Source: Pseudonocardia sulfidoxydans NBRC 16205
Lineage (GTDB): Bacteria; Actinomycetota; Actinomycetes; Mycobacteriales; Pseudonocardiaceae
Reading direction: 5' to 3'
Assembly: GCF_007989085.1 (NCBI RefSeq)
Contig: NZ_BJVJ01000002.1
Location: 1-64,000, forward strand
DNA length: 64,000 bases
Shown: in pieces, positions 38,840-48,225 of the stretch
Position numbering within the stretch: the stretch's first letter is position 1
Layout of the letters: every line of letters begins with the position of its first letter
The notes under the pieces: generated by a model
What the model was told of the DNA's origin: nothing
The model's input: the letters and a program-made list of their open reading frames with translations, nothing else
Database searches by the model: none
Program-made: the position numbers and the translations under genes

Positions 38840-39002
38840 CGACGGACGGCGCAACGCCCGTCGACGGGCCGGTCACTGCGCAAGGACATCGGCGTGACGT
38901 CAAGCTGCCGTCCGGCTGAGTGAGGGATCACCGATTCGACGCAACACGCATCTCCCGCACCACCAGGTACCGTATGGAAACGGAACACGGAGGGAGGATG
39001 CC

Positions 39003-40817
39003 GTGAACCCCTACGACGGTCCCGGCAGGCACGGTGCGGGTGATCCGGGGGGCTTGACCCCCGCAGAGGCTGCCGCGCAGATCCGCTTCCTGGAGGAAGA
39101 GGTCGCGCTGCTGCGCCGCAAGCTCACCGAGTCCCCGCGACAGGCCCGCGTGCTCGAGCAGCGGTTGGCCGAGTCGGCCAGCCAGCTCTCCCAGCTCAGC
39201 GCGCGCAACGAGAAGCTGCAGGAGACCCTGCGCGAGGCCCGCACACAGCTGGTCGCGCTCCGCGAGGAGGTCGAACGGCTGGCGCAGCCGCCGAGCGGCT
39301 ACGGCGTCTTCCTGACCCGGTTCCCCGACGAGACGGTCGACGTCTTCACCTCGGGTCGCCGCATGCGTGTCGCGGTGTCCCCGGCGGTGGAGACGGGCGA
39401 GCTGCGGGCGGGGCAGACCGTGCGGCTCAACGAGGCGCTCACCGTCGTCGAGGCCGGCGACTTCGAGCGGGTCGGCGAGGTGTGCGCGCTGCGCGAGGTG
39501 CTGTCCGGCCCCACCGAGGACGGGCTGGCCGGCCGGGCGCTGATCTCGGGCAACACCGACGAGGAGCGTGTCGTCTGGCTGGCGGCGCCGTTGACGCTGG
39601 AGACCGACGATCCCGACTTCGTGCCGCTGAAGCCGGGTGACTCGCTGCTGGTCGACACCAAGGCCGGGTACGCCTACGAGCGGGTGCCCAAGGCGGAGGT
39701 CGAGGACCTGGTGCTGGAGGAGGTGCCCGACGTCTCCTACGAGGACATCGGTGGCCTGTTCCGGCAGATCGAGATGATCCGCGACGCGGTGGAGCTGCCG
39801 TTCCTGCACGCGGAGCTGTTCCGCGAGTACGAGCTGCGTCCCCCCAAGGGTGTGCTGCTCTACGGTCCCCCCGGCTGTGGCAAGACGCTGATCGCGAAGG
39901 CGGTCGCGAACTCGCTGGCCAAGAAGATCGCTGCGGCGCGCGGTGACGACCCGAACGAGGCGCGGTCGTTCTTCCTGAACATCAAGGGCCCGGAGCTGCT
40001 CAACAAGTTCGTCGGCGAGACCGAGCGGCACATCCGGCTGATCTTCCAGCGGGCCCGGGAGAAGGCGTCCGAGGGCACCCCGGTGATCGTGTTCTTCGAC
40101 GAGATGGACTCGATCTTCCGGACACGTGGTTCGGGTGTGTCCTCCGACGTCGAGACGACGATCGTGCCGCAGCTGCTGGCGGAGATCGACGGCGTCGAGG
40201 GCCTGGAGAACGTCATCGTCATCGGTGCCTCGAACCGTGAGGACATGATCGACCCGGCGATCCTGCGGCCGGGCCGGCTCGACGTGAAGATCAAGGTCGA
40301 GCGTCCCGACGCCGAGGCGGCCAAGGACATCTTCTCCAAGTACCTGACCGACACGCTGCCGATCCACGTCGACGACGTGGCGGAGTTCGCCGGCAGCCGC
40401 AAGGCCGCGGTGGACGCGATGATCCAGCGCGTCGTGGAGCGGATGTACGACGAGTCGGAGGAGAACCGCTTCCTCGAGGTCACCTACGCCAACGGTGACA
40501 AGGAGACCTTGTACTTCAAGGACTTCAACTCGGGCGCGATGATCCAGAACATCGTGGACAGGTCGAAGAAGTCGGCGATCAAGTCGGTGCTGGAGACGAG
40601 CCAGCCGGGTCTGCGGGTCCAGCACCTGCTCGACGCGATCGTCGACGAGTTCGCCGAGAACGAGGACCTGCCGAACACGACCAACCCCGACGACTGGGCC
40701 CGGATCTCGGGCAAGAAGGGCGAGCGGATCGTCTACATCCGCACGCTGGTCACGGGGAAGAACACGGAGACGAGCCGGGCGATCGACACGGCGTCGAACA
40801 CCGGTCAGTACCTGTAG
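39003..40817 (+). CDS. arc: Proteasomal AAA+ ATPase ARC/Mpa
   Basis: A 604-residue ATPase that unfolds pupylated proteins and feeds them to the 20S proteasome. Residues 22-95 form the coiled coil that binds Pup; tandem OB domains follow (about 98-245); then the AAA+ domain with Walker A GPPGCGKT near residue 288 and Walker [13 protein letters not shown]. The C terminus ends NTGQYL, the activation tail that docks on the proteasome alpha ring. The GTG start has a GGAGGGAGG box. It is separated from dop-pup-prcBA by about 9 kb, farther than in mycobacteria. Confidence 0.97.
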   Translation: MNPYDGPGRHGAGDPGGLTPAEAAAQIRFLEEEVALLRRKLTESPRQARVLEQRLAESASQLSQLSARNEKLQETLREARTQLVALREEVERLAQPPSGYGVFLTRFPDETVDVFTSGRRMRVAVSPAVETGELRAGQTVRLNEALTVVEAGDFERVGEVCALREVLSGPTEDGLAGRALISGNTDEERVVWLAAPLTLETDDPDFVPLKPGDSLLVDTKAGYAYERVPKAEVEDLVLEEVPDVSYEDIGGLFRQIEMIRDAVELPFLHAELFREYELRPPKGVLLYGPPGCGKTLIAKAVANSLAKKIAAARGDDPNEARSFFLNIKGPELLNKFVGETERHIRLIFQRAREKASEGTPVIVFFDEMDSIFRTRGSGVSSDVETTIVPQLLAEIDGVEGLENVIVIGASNREDMIDPAILRPGRLDVKIKVERPDAEAAKDIFSKYLTDTLPIHVDDVAEFAGSRKAAVDAMIQRVVERMYDESEENRFLEVTYANGDKETLYFKDFNSGAMIQNIVDRSKKSAIKSVLETSQPGLRVQHLLDAIVDEFAENEDLPNTTNPDDWARISGKKGERIVYIRTLVTGKNTETSRAIDTASNTGQYL

Positions 40818-40826
40818 CCGCTGCGC

Positions 40827-40869
40827 GCACGAGGGGCCCGCCGGATCCGTTCCGGCGGGCTCCTCGTGC
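40827..40869. terminator. Bidirectional hairpin terminator after arc
   Basis: Two 19-nt arms (40827-40845 and 40851-40869) pair with a single mismatch around a 5-nt loop, giving a very stable GC-rich hairpin in the gap between the convergent arc and YceI genes. No clear T tract follows, as is common in high-GC actinobacteria. Confidence 0.8.
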
Positions 40870-40877
40870 GTCCGGGG

Positions 40878-41456
40878 TCAGGTCCGCAGCAGGGTGAGGG
40901 ACACGTCGACGTCGACGTGGCGGCCGATGAGGCCGGGGCCGCGCCGGACGCCGGCGGCGACGCGGTCGACGGTGAGCCGGGCGGTGACGGTGACGACGGT
41001 CGGGCCGGCGTCGACGGTGACGATCTCGACGGCGACGACCTCCGCGGCGACGGGTGCGTCGGTGTCGCGCACCCGCAGGGTCCCCGCGGCGATGCCGGTG
41101 CCGTCGGCCAGCTCGCCCGCCCAGCTCAGGACCGGGAAGCGGACGGCGTCGAGGAACCGGGGGCCGCGCACGTCGACGTCGCGGCGGCGCTTGGCGGTGG
41201 TGAACGACGCCGCGTCGAGGTCGACCCGGACCCGGGCGCGGCCTGCGGCGACGTCGACGTCGCCCTCGGTGACGGCGAACGTGCCGTCGACGACGAGGAA
41301 CCCGAGCGAGGTGACGCGGAACGCGACGGTGCTGCGGGTCGGGGCGATGCGGTAGTGGCCCGGTGCGACGCCGCGCACCCCGGACCCACCCCGCGCGGCG
41401 TGCGGCACGGGAACACCGGGTGCCGCGAGCGGCGCCGCAGCGTTTCGGGAGGTCAC
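40878..41456 (-). CDS. YceI-family lipid-binding-like protein
   Basis: A 192-residue YceI-like protein: HYRIAPTRSTVAFRVTSLGF opens the lipocalin-like barrel and RRRDVDVRGPRFLDAVRFPV matches the strand region before the second half. It has no signal peptide, so it is probably cytoplasmic. The N-terminal 35 residues are an extra low-complexity stretch. The GTG start overlaps the stop of the upstream hypothetical gene by 4 bp (GTGA). Isoprenoid or other lipid binding is the family property; the role here is unknown. Confidence 0.82.
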   Translation of the reverse strand: MTSRNAAAPLAAPGVPVPHAARGGSGVRGVAPGHYRIAPTRSTVAFRVTSLGFLVVDGTFAVTEGDVDVAAGRARVRVDLDAASFTTAKRRRDVDVRGPRFLDAVRFPVLSWAGELADGTGIAAGTLRVRDTDAPVAAEVVAVEIVTVDAGPTVVTVTARLTVDRVAAGVRRGPGLIGRHVDVDVSLTLLRT

Positions 41457-41944
41457 GACGTCACCGCCGTGACCTCGAAGATCTCGACGTGGTCGGGTCC
41501 GGGCAGCAGGGCCGGGTCCTCGCCGGGCAGCAGCTCCAGCGCCTCGATGGTGCGGAACCCGTCGTGCAGCGTGGGCTGGTCGACGGCGAAAACGACGACG
41601 ACCTTGCGCTGCTGGTCCTCCTGCCACAGCCGCAGCACGCGGCCGGTGCTGGTGGCGCGGGCGGCCATGGCGGGGCCGATGCGGTCGTGGTCGGCGCGGT
41701 CGGCGGCCTCCCGCACGGCGGGCGGCATCGGACCGGAGAAGGTGACGACGGCGGCGACGGCCGTCTTCGCCCCGGGCGGGCCCAGCGGGCTGTCGGTCTC
41801 GACGATCCAGCGGTCGGTGCCGGTGGGGTCGCCGTCGTGCAGGCGCAGGACGACGTCGCGCGGGCCGGCGATCTGGCGCAGCGTGAACTCCTCGGTCGCG
41901 GCGGCGGGTGGTGCCGCGTCGGTGGGGAGGATCGTGGCGTACAT
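41453..41944 (-). CDS. Hypothetical protein, co-transcribed with YceI gene
   Basis: A 163-residue soluble protein that I do not recognise. It has an N-terminal beta-strand pattern (MYATILPTD, FTLRQIAGPRDVVLRLHDGD) and a repeat of similar character in the second half (RVLRLWQEDQQRKVVVVFAVD), which could be two ferredoxin-like halves. A GGAGG box precedes the ATG by 8 nt. It overlaps the YceI gene by 4 bp and lies downstream of the large LuxR regulator on the same strand. Confidence 0.7.
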   Translation of the reverse strand: MYATILPTDAAPPAAATEEFTLRQIAGPRDVVLRLHDGDPTGTDRWIVETDSPLGPPGAKTAVAAVVTFSGPMPPAVREAADRADHDRIGPAMAARATSTGRVLRLWQEDQQRKVVVVFAVDQPTLHDGFRTIEALELLPGEDPALLPGPDHVEIFEVTAVTS

Positions 41945-42044
41945 GGGCGGACCTCCGGGTGCGTGTCGGGGCGGCGGCCCCGTTGTCGTGCACCCACGGT
42001 CGCCCGCCGGGGGTGCCGGGGGATCCGTGTTGGTACGTATCCGG

Positions 42045-44897
42045 CTACCGAAGGGGTCCGTGTTCGGCCACCCAGCCGGCCACCTGGGCGCGCCGGGCCA
42101 GGCCGAGCTTTCCGAGGACGTTGGCGACGTGGGTCTCGACGGTCCGCTCGGACAGGACGAGCCGGGTGGCGATGTCGCGGTTGGTGCGGCCCTCGGCGAG
42201 CATCGCGGCGATCTCGCGTTCGCGCGGGGTGAGGCCGGTTCGTTCGCTGCGGGCCCGGGTGATGGCGGTGAGGGCGGCGTCGGCGCGCCGCAGCGCGTCG
42301 GGCATGCCGATGCGGCGGGCGGTGGCGGCGGCACGGGTGGCGTGGGCGGCGGCGGTGTCGAGGTCGGGGCTACCGCTGCGGTCGGCGAGCAGCAGCTCGG
42401 CGAGACGCAGCTCGGACAGGGTGCGGTAGGGCAGCGCCCCGGCGCGGTCCTCGGCGGCGAGGGCGTCGGCGAAGTGGCGCCGCGCGGCGTCGGCCAGGCC
42501 GGCCGCGTCGGCGGCGTGCCCGAGGGCTCGTGACACCGAGCCGTCGCAGCGCACCGATCCGGACCCGCCGGCGACGAAGTAGCCGGCGTAGGGGGTGAGC
42601 GCCTCGTGGCACCACTGTCCGACGTCGGCGTCGCCGAGTCCGGCGGCGAGCTCGGCGGAGTCGCAGACGGTCGGGAGCCAGCGGCCGTCGCGGGGCAGGC
42701 CGGTGAGGACGGCGGCGATCTGGGCGAGCCGGGACCGGGCGGCGGGTTCGTCGCCGACGGCGAGCTGGGTCACCCCGACCGCGGACCAGAAGATCGGCAG
42801 CGCCTCCGCGGCGGGTGAGGCGGCGAAGACGGGCAGCATCTCCGGCGAACGGCCCTGCAGCCGGCGCAGCTCGGCACGCAGTGCGCCGTCGATGGCGATG
42901 GCGCTGACGTCCTCGGTGCGCCGGGCCAGGTCGAGCGCGACGTCGGCCTGGTGCTCGCACTCCTGCAAGCGGCCCCGCAGCAGGGCGATGGCGGCGGCCA
43001 TGCGGTGGTGGTGCCAGTGGGCCAACGGCCAGCCGAGGCGGTCGGCGACGACGGCCAGGCGCGCGAGCTCGGTCTCGGCGACGGTGATGCGCCCCAGCTG
43101 GAAGGCGGCATCGATCCGCCACAGGGTGCCCCACAGCGCGGCGTCCGGCGGGCGGGGCAGTTCGGCCATGCGGCGGGCGATGTCGAGACGTTCGGCGACG
43201 CCGTCGGGGCCGCTGGCGGCGTGCTGGCGGGCGCGCAGTGCGTCGAAGAGGGCGAGCGGGTCCCCGGAGCGTTCGGCGAGGCGGAACGCCTCGGCGGGGT
43301 CGTCGCCGAGCTCGTCGAAGCCGATGGCCTCGGCGGCGGCGAGGGTGTGCTGGGCCAGGACGCGGGCGCGGGTCGCGTCGTCGTCGGGGGCGTGCGCGGC
43401 GAGCCGGCGCAGCGCCCGGCGGGCCAGGTCGAGGACGGTGGTGTTGACCGGTCCGCCGAGCCCCCGGACGACGAGGCTCGCGCGGGCGAGGGCGTCGGCA
43501 CGTCCTGGGCCGTCGAGGCCGGTGCCGTCGGCGGGGTCGGGGCCGTCGGCGGGGTCGGGGCCGTCGGCGAGGTCGGCGACGGCGGTGCAGCGGGCCAGGG
43601 CCGCCTCGGCGAGCCCGGCGGCGAACTCGGCCTCGGCGGCGGCCAGCTGCAGTGCGCACCGGTCGGCGACGGGCACCCCGGGCAGGGCGAGCGCGGCGTC
43701 GAGGACGGCGACGGCCCGGTCGGGGGTGGCGCGCGCCGCGGCGGCCGCGGCGAGGCAGGCGTGGACCGCGGCGGCGCGGCTCGGGGCGTCGGTCGCGCAG
43801 GCGAGCAGGTGGGTGACGGCCTCGCCACCCATTGCGCCGGACGCGACGGCGGCCGCGGCGGCGCGGTGCCCGGCGACGCGGCGTGCGGCGGGCAGCCCGG
43901 CGTGGACGGCGTCGCGCAGCAGGGCGTGGGGGAAGGCGTGCCGGTCCGGGGCGGGTCCGGTGGCGACGAGGAGCCCGGCGGCGGCGGCCTCGTCGAGGGC
44001 GGCGAGGGCGGTGTCGGTGTCGAGGTCGCAGAGCACGGCGAGCTCGGCGCACCCGGCTTCGCCGCCGGCGATCGCGGTGGCGCCGACGGCGTCGCGGGCG
44101 GCGGGGGAGAGCCGGTCGAGCCGGTCGGCGGTGATGTCGGCGAGGCTCGCGGGCACGCCGAGGGGCCAGCCGGGCCCTGGCGGCGGGTCGGCGGCGACCC
44201 CGGCGGCGCGCAGGGTCGCGGCGAGCTCGCGGACGTGCAGCGGCACCCCGCCGGAGGTGCGCAGCAGGACGGGGTGCCAGCCGGGGTGGACGTCGGCGGC
44301 GACGGCCGCGACCTCGGTGCCGGTCCAGGCGGTGAGGTCGATCCGCCGGGCGCCTGCCCGGTCGAGCGCGACGAGCCCGCTGCGCAGCGCGGGGGGACGT
44401 TCGGTGCTGCGGTAGGTGCCGACGGCCAGCACGCCCGGCCGGCCGGTGAGGTGCGCGAGGAGCGCGAGGGTGGCCTCGTCGGCCCAGTGCAGGTCCTCCA
44501 GGACGACGAGCGTCCCGCCGGGCCGGTCGGCGAGGCCGCGGGCGACGGCCTCGAAGGCCCGCAGGCGGTGTCCGAGCAGGGCGGCGGCGTCGCCGTCGGC
44601 GGCGGGCAGGGCGGCGAGGACGCCGTGTTCGGGGCGCCCGTGCAGGGCCTGCCACCACGGCCACAGCGGCGGGGTGCCGACCTCGGGGTCGGCGCGGCCG
44701 GTGAGCACGGGCACGTCGGTCTCGCGGGCGAGCGTGGCGAGGGCGGCGGCGAGGGTCGTCTTCCCGATGCCGGGTTCGCCCGCGAGCAGCACGGTCGCGC
44801 CGGTGCCGCCGCGCACCGCGTCGAGGTCCGCGGTGAGTGCGGTGATCTCGGCGGTGCGGCCCACGAGCAGGTCCACGTGCGGCATGCCGGGAAGCAT
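42045..44897 (-). CDS. Large ATP-binding LuxR-family (LAL) regulator
   Basis: A 950-residue regulator. The AAA/STAND ATPase region at the N terminus has Walker A GEPGIGKT (residues 40-47) and Walker B TLVVLEDLHWAD; the central 500 residues are alanine-rich helical repeats of TPR type; the last 65 residues hold a LuxR/GerE helix-turn-helix (LTPREREIAAMLAEGRTNRD, LSERTVETHVANVLGKLG). A small repeat DGPDPADGPDPADG interrupts the helical part (about 43525-43570). M1 at 44897 or M5 at 44885 may be the start. It may control the YceI/hypothetical genes next to it; that is inference. Confidence 0.9.
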   Translation of the reverse strand: MLPGMPHVDLLVGRTAEITALTADLDAVRGGTGATVLLAGEPGIGKTTLAAALATLARETDVPVLTGRADPEVGTPPLWPWWQALHGRPEHGVLAALPAADGDAAALLGHRLRAFEAVARGLADRPGGTLVVLEDLHWADEATLALLAHLTGRPGVLAVGTYRSTERPPALRSGLVALDRAGARRIDLTAWTGTEVAAVAADVHPGWHPVLLRTSGGVPLHVRELAATLRAAGVAADPPPGPGWPLGVPASLADITADRLDRLSPAARDAVGATAIAGGEAGCAELAVLCDLDTDTALAALDEAAAAGLLVATGPAPDRHAFPHALLRDAVHAGLPAARRVAGHRAAAAAVASGAMGGEAVTHLLACATDAPSRAAAVHACLAAAAAARATPDRAVAVLDAALALPGVPVADRCALQLAAAEAEFAAGLAEAALARCTAVADLADGPDPADGPDPADGTGLDGPGRADALARASLVVRGLGGPVNTTVLDLARRALRRLAAHAPDDDATRARVLAQHTLAAAEAIGFDELGDDPAEAFRLAERSGDPLALFDALRARQHAASGPDGVAERLDIARRMAELPRPPDAALWGTLWRIDAAFQLGRITVAETELARLAVVADRLGWPLAHWHHHRMAAAIALLRGRLQECEHQADVALDLARRTEDVSAIAIDGALRAELRRLQGRSPEMLPVFAASPAAEALPIFWSAVGVTQLAVGDEPAARSRLAQIAAVLTGLPRDGRWLPTVCDSAELAAGLGDADVGQWCHEALTPYAGYFVAGGSGSVRCDGSVSRALGHAADAAGLADAARRHFADALAAEDRAGALPYRTLSELRLAELLLADRSGSPDLDTAAAHATRAAATARRIGMPDALRRADAALTAITRARSERTGLTPREREIAAMLAEGRTNRDIATRLVLSERTVETHVANVLGKLGLARRAQVAGWVAEHGPLR

Positions 44898-44955
44898 GGC
44901 AGGTGTCCGATCCGTTCACGACGGTCCGGCCGGGCAGCGCCTACCGTGTCCGGCC

Positions 44956-45372
44956 ATGAGCATTTCCGCACGTCTGGACGTCATCGGCATCATCACCGCG
45001 GACATGGCCGCGGCTCTCGCGTTCTACCGGATGCTGGGTGTCGACGTCCCTGCCGGCGCCGACGGGGAGCCGCACGTGGAGGCGTCGCTGCCCGGTGGGC
45101 TGCGGTTGGCGTTCGACACCGAGGCGACGATCGGCTCGTTCGTCCCCGGGTTCACCCCGCCCGCGCCGGGTGGCCGGATCGGTCTGGCGTTCCTGCTGGA
45201 CGACCCGGCCGCGGTCGACGCCGCCTACGCCGAGCTGACTGCGGCGGGCCACCACGGCGAGCTGGCGCCGTTCGACGCGTTCTGGGGGCAGCGGTACGCG
45301 ACGGTGCAGGACCCGGACGGCAACGGCGTCGACCTGTTCGCGCCCCTGCCCGCCGAGGCCCGCACACCCTGA
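44956..45372 (+). CDS. VOC-family (glyoxalase-like) protein
   Basis: A 138-residue protein with two beta-alpha-beta-beta-beta modules: IGIITADMAAALAFYRMLGV at the start, and QRYATVQDPDGNGVDLFAPL at the end, the usual VOC signature. Metal ligands are not obvious at all positions. TACCGT lies 8 nt before the ATG, so leaderless. It is divergent from the LAL regulator. Substrate unknown. Confidence 0.85.
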   Translation: MSISARLDVIGIITADMAAALAFYRMLGVDVPAGADGEPHVEASLPGGLRLAFDTEATIGSFVPGFTPPAPGGRIGLAFLLDDPAAVDAAYAELTAAGHHGELAPFDAFWGQRYATVQDPDGNGVDLFAPLPAEARTP

Positions 45373-45390
45373 CCCCGGCCCGCCCGGTGA

Positions 45391-46149
45391 TCACTCGTCG
45401 CTCCCCTGACCGCCGGGGTCACCACGGGACCCCAGGTCGCCGCGCGATCCGGGGTCGCCGCGCGATCCGGGGTCGCCGCGCGATCCGGGGTCACCGCGCG
45501 AGCCGGGGGCACCGCGGGGGCGGTGCTCACCGCCGGGCGGGCCCGGGGCGTTCAGGTGGAACACGACACCGAGCATCCGCACCGTGAAGCACACCGCGGC
45601 CGCGCCCAGCGCCGCTGCGGGCCCGTAGATGTCGGCGCGGACCGCGACAGCGGTCAACGCGGCCGCGATCAGCGCCGGGATCGCGTACAGGTCCGAGTGC
45701 AGCACCGACGGGATCTGGCGGACCAGGACGTCGCGGATCGTGCCGCCACCCACCGCGGTGACCGCCCCCAACAGGATCGCCGGGCCGACGTCGAGCCCGA
45801 ACGCCGACGCCTTCGCGGCGCCGATCACCGCGAACACGCTCAGGCCGACGGCGTCGAGCACGACGATCGGCAGCTCCAGCCGCTGCAGCCGACGACTCAG
45901 CGCGAACGCGACCAGGCCACCACCGAGCCCCAGCACGAGGTAACGCCAGTCCTCGAAGGCGGCCGGTGGGACCGCGCCGATCAGCACGTCCCTGACGACG
46001 CCCCCGCCGACCGCGGTGATGACCGCGAGGGCGAGCACCCCGACCACGTCGAGCCGGGCCGTCCGCACCGCGGTCAGCGCGCCGTTGAGGCCGAACACGA
46101 ACGTGCCGACCAGGTCCAGCACGACCAGAAACGGTGCCTCGACTGTCAC
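45391..46149 (-). CDS. TRIC/UPF0126-family cation channel with collagen-like tail
   Basis: A 252-residue membrane protein with about seven segments in two repeated halves, each with the TRIC glycine motif: VITAVGGGVVRDVLIG and VTAVGGGTIRDVLVR. TRIC proteins form trimeric potassium-type channels. After residue 205 the protein continues as Gly-X-Y triplets with repeated GSRGDP units, a collagen-like tail that normal TRIC proteins lack. This tail is encoded by five 18-bp direct repeats. It is convergent with the VOC gene. Confidence 0.88.
   Translation of the reverse strand: MTVEAPFLVVLDLVGTFVFGLNGALTAVRTARLDVVGVLALAVITAVGGGVVRDVLIGAVPPAAFEDWRYLVLGLGGGLVAFALSRRLQRLELPIVVLDAVGLSVFAVIGAAKASAFGLDVGPAILLGAVTAVGGGTIRDVLVRQIPSVLHSDLYAIPALIAAALTAVAVRADIYGPAAALGAAAVCFTVRMLGVVFHLNAPGPPGGEHRPRGAPGSRGDPGSRGDPGSRGDPGSRGDLGSRGDPGGQGSDE
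45427..45516 (-). repeat. Five 18-bp repeats encoding the collagen-like tail
   Basis: Units start at 45427, 45445, 45463, 45481 and 45499. The three central units read CGATCCGGGGTCGCCGCG with at most one change; the outer two are diverged. On the minus strand each encodes six residues (Gly-Ser-Arg-Gly-Asp-Pro type), keeping a Gly in every third position. Confidence 0.88.
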
Positions 46150-46158
46150 CCCGCGTTC

Positions 46159-46932
46159 CTAGCAGCCCTCACCTGCGGGTCCGGTCTCGCGTGGCCACCG
46201 GTGTCCGCCTCGGCGAGCGCGCTCCTGATGAGGCCGCAGCGCGCTCACGGTGACGCCGGCGAGGTCGCGGACCTCGCGGCTGAGGTGGGGTTGGTCGGCG
46301 TAGCCGGCGTGGGCGGCGACGTCGGCCGGGGCCCGCCCGGCGGCGAGCAGCGCGACGGCGACGCGGAAGCGCAGCACCCGGCGCAGGGTGGTGGGGCCGT
46401 AGCCGAACGCGGCGCCGGCGCGGCGGTGCAGGGTGCGGACGGTCCAGCCCATCGCGTCGGCGGTGTCGGCGACGCTGCGGCCTGCCGCGATGTGGCGGGC
46501 GGCGAGGCGCACGGCCGGGTCGGGGGCACCGTTCTCGGCGCGCAGTGAGCGGGCGAGGTCGGCGAGGGCGGCGAGCGGGTCGCGGCCGTCGTCGACCGAC
46601 TGTGCCGTGCGCCGGGCCGCGGCGGGCGCGATCTCGGCCAGGGGGACCCGCTGGTCGCGCAGCGCGGTGGCGGGGACACCGAGCAGAGCGGGTGCGGCGC
46701 CGGGGTGCAGCCGCAGGCCGTGGGCGAGGCTGCCGGGGGAGCGGTGCACGGGGTGGGCCGTGGTGTCCGGGCCGGCGACGACGACGCGGCCGTCGATCCA
46801 CATGAGGTCCATGCAGCCGTCGGGCAGGACGCTGCCGTCGGCGGGGGCGGCGTCGGGGGCGCTCACGCGCCAGCCGCACTCGACCTCGACACGCAGCGAC
46901 GGCGGTGCCGGGAGCTCGCGGTATCCGGTCAC
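46159..46932 (-). CDS. AraC-family transcriptional regulator
   Basis: A 257-residue regulator. The N-terminal domain contains PDGCMDLMWIDGRVVVAGPDT, typical of the DUF6597-type sensor domain; the C-terminal domain has the two AraC helix-turn-helix motifs (AADTADAMGWTVRTLHRRAG-like region near residue 160, and ADVAAHAGYADQPHLSREVR near 210). No ligand can be named. It is transcribed in the same direction as the TRIC gene 9 bp downstream. Confidence 0.87.
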   Translation of the reverse strand: MTGYRELPAPPSLRVEVECGWRVSAPDAAPADGSVLPDGCMDLMWIDGRVVVAGPDTTAHPVHRSPGSLAHGLRLHPGAAPALLGVPATALRDQRVPLAEIAPAAARRTAQSVDDGRDPLAALADLARSLRAENGAPDPAVRLAARHIAAGRSVADTADAMGWTVRTLHRRAGAAFGYGPTTLRRVLRFRVAVALLAAGRAPADVAAHAGYADQPHLSREVRDLAGVTVSALRPHQERARRGGHRWPRETGPAGEGC

Positions 46933-47004
46933 AGGGGTGACCGTAGCCGTGCTCCCGGCACCGCCGGAGCGCTGCGGGGAGGACGAGGTCTTACCGGGGA
47001 GCGA

Positions 47005-47565
47005 TCAGGCGGTCCGGAGGACGGCCTCGACCTCGAGGCCGATCTGCACCTTCTCGCCGACGACGACGCCGCCGCCGTCGAGGGGCATGGCGATGTCGAC
47101 GCCGAAGTCGTTGCGGTTGATGCTGATGGTGGCGCTGAAGCCGACGCGGGTGCCGCCGTAGGCGTCGGGGCCGAAGCCGCCGACCTCGACGTCGAGGGCG
47201 ACGGGCCTGGTGACGCCCTTGATGGTCAGTTCACCGTCGACGATGAGGCCGTCGCCGCCCGCGCGGACCGCGGTGGAGCGGAAGGTCCACTGGGGGTGGG
47301 CCTCGGTCTCGAAGAAGTCGGCGGAGCGGATGTGCGCGTCGCGCTGCTCCTGGTTGGTGTCGATCGAGTTGGCGTCGATGGTGACCTCGACGCTGGAGGC
47401 CTCGACGGTCTCACCCGTTGTGATGACACCGCTGAAGGTGCGGAAGCGGCCCTTCACCTTGCTGACCATCATGTGGCGGACACTGAAGGAGATGTCCGAG
47501 TGCGACGCGTCGATGTCCCAGACACCGGCGATGTAGCCGGGGATCTGTGTGGTGGCGGCAGTCAT
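47005..47565 (-). CDS. YceI-family protein
   Basis: A 186-residue canonical YceI protein: GVWDIDASHSDISFSVRHMM, the central NQEQRDAHIRSADFFETEAH and PQWTFRSTAVRAGGDGLIVDG are textbook family blocks. It has no signal peptide. A GGAGGACGAC ribosome-binding region precedes the ATG. It is divergent from a MarR-type gene with several short dyads between them, so repression by that protein is likely. Confidence 0.93.
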   Translation of the reverse strand: MTAATTQIPGYIAGVWDIDASHSDISFSVRHMMVSKVKGRFRTFSGVITTGETVEASSVEVTIDANSIDTNQEQRDAHIRSADFFETEAHPQWTFRSTAVRAGGDGLIVDGELTIKGVTRPVALDVEVGGFGPDAYGGTRVGFSATISINRNDFGVDIAMPLDGGGVVVGEKVQIGLEVEAVLRTA

Positions 47566-47585
47566 GTCGTCCTCCGTACGTTTTG

Positions 47586-47638
47586 TTGAGCGCTCATCTG
47601 TTGAGAGCTACGCTAGACCCGTGCACTTGACGGTTCAA
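47586..47638. promoter_or_regulatory. Operator region between yceI-type and marR-type genes
   Basis: Two dyads are visible: TGAGCGCTCA (47587-47596, perfect) and TTGACGGTTCAA (47627-47638, TTGA/TCAA arms). The half-site TTGAGNGCT also occurs twice in direct orientation (47586 and 47601). A TACGCT -10-like box for the MarR gene lies between them (47609-47614). The pattern fits autoregulation plus control of the divergent YceI gene. Confidence 0.5.
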
Positions 47639-47654
47639 CCATGAGGAGAGTGGC

Positions 47655-48164
47655 GTGGACCACACGCGGTGGCTCGACGAGGACGAGCAGAAGACCTGGC
47701 GGGCGTTCCTCGCCGCGACCCGGCTCGTCTTCGACCGGGTCGAGCGGCAGATGTCGCAGGACTCCGGCATCCCGCAGACCTACTACGAGCTGCTCGTCCG
47801 GCTTTCCGAGGCACCCGACCGCACCCTGCGCATGAGCGCGCTCGCCGACAACGCCCTGTCCTCACGCAGCAGGCTCTCCCACGCCGTGGCCCGGCTGGAG
47901 GAGACCGGCTGGGTCGAGCGCAGCGCCTGCCTCACCGACCGCCGCGGCTCCTTCGCCCGCCTCACCGACGAGGGCATGGCCGCCCTGGAGGCCGCCGCAC
48001 CCGGGCACGTCGAGACCGTGCGCACCGCCGTGTTCGACCCGCTCACCCGCGAACAGCAGGCCGCGCTGCGCGACGCCGCGGAGACGATCGTCGCCGCCCT
48101 CGCCGACGGCGCGCACCCCCTCGGCGTCGGTGCCCCCGCCGCCGACGCGGACCGGAACGGCTGA
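47655..48164 (+). CDS. MarR-family transcriptional regulator
   Basis: A 169-residue winged-helix regulator: WRAFLAATRLVFDRVERQM dimer helix, QTYYELLVRLSEAPDRTLRM, recognition region SSRSRLSHAVARLEETGWVE and wing CLTDRRGSFARLTDEGMAAL. GTG start with a GAGGAG box. It probably represses the divergent YceI gene and itself through the dyads in the 89-bp spacer. The inducing ligand is unknown. Confidence 0.92.
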   Translation: MDHTRWLDEDEQKTWRAFLAATRLVFDRVERQMSQDSGIPQTYYELLVRLSEAPDRTLRMSALADNALSSRSRLSHAVARLEETGWVERSACLTDRRGSFARLTDEGMAALEAAAPGHVETVRTAVFDPLTREQQAALRDAAETIVAALADGAHPLGVGAPAADADRNG

Positions 48165-48225
48165 GCGCACGCGGCACTGGTCACCGCAGCCCACCCTCGT
48201 CGCGACACCGTCCTAGGCTGGAGGC

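Noticed and set aside
45427-45516. CRISPR array
   Set aside because: The repeats are contiguous 18-bp units in a coding frame, without spacers or cas genes.
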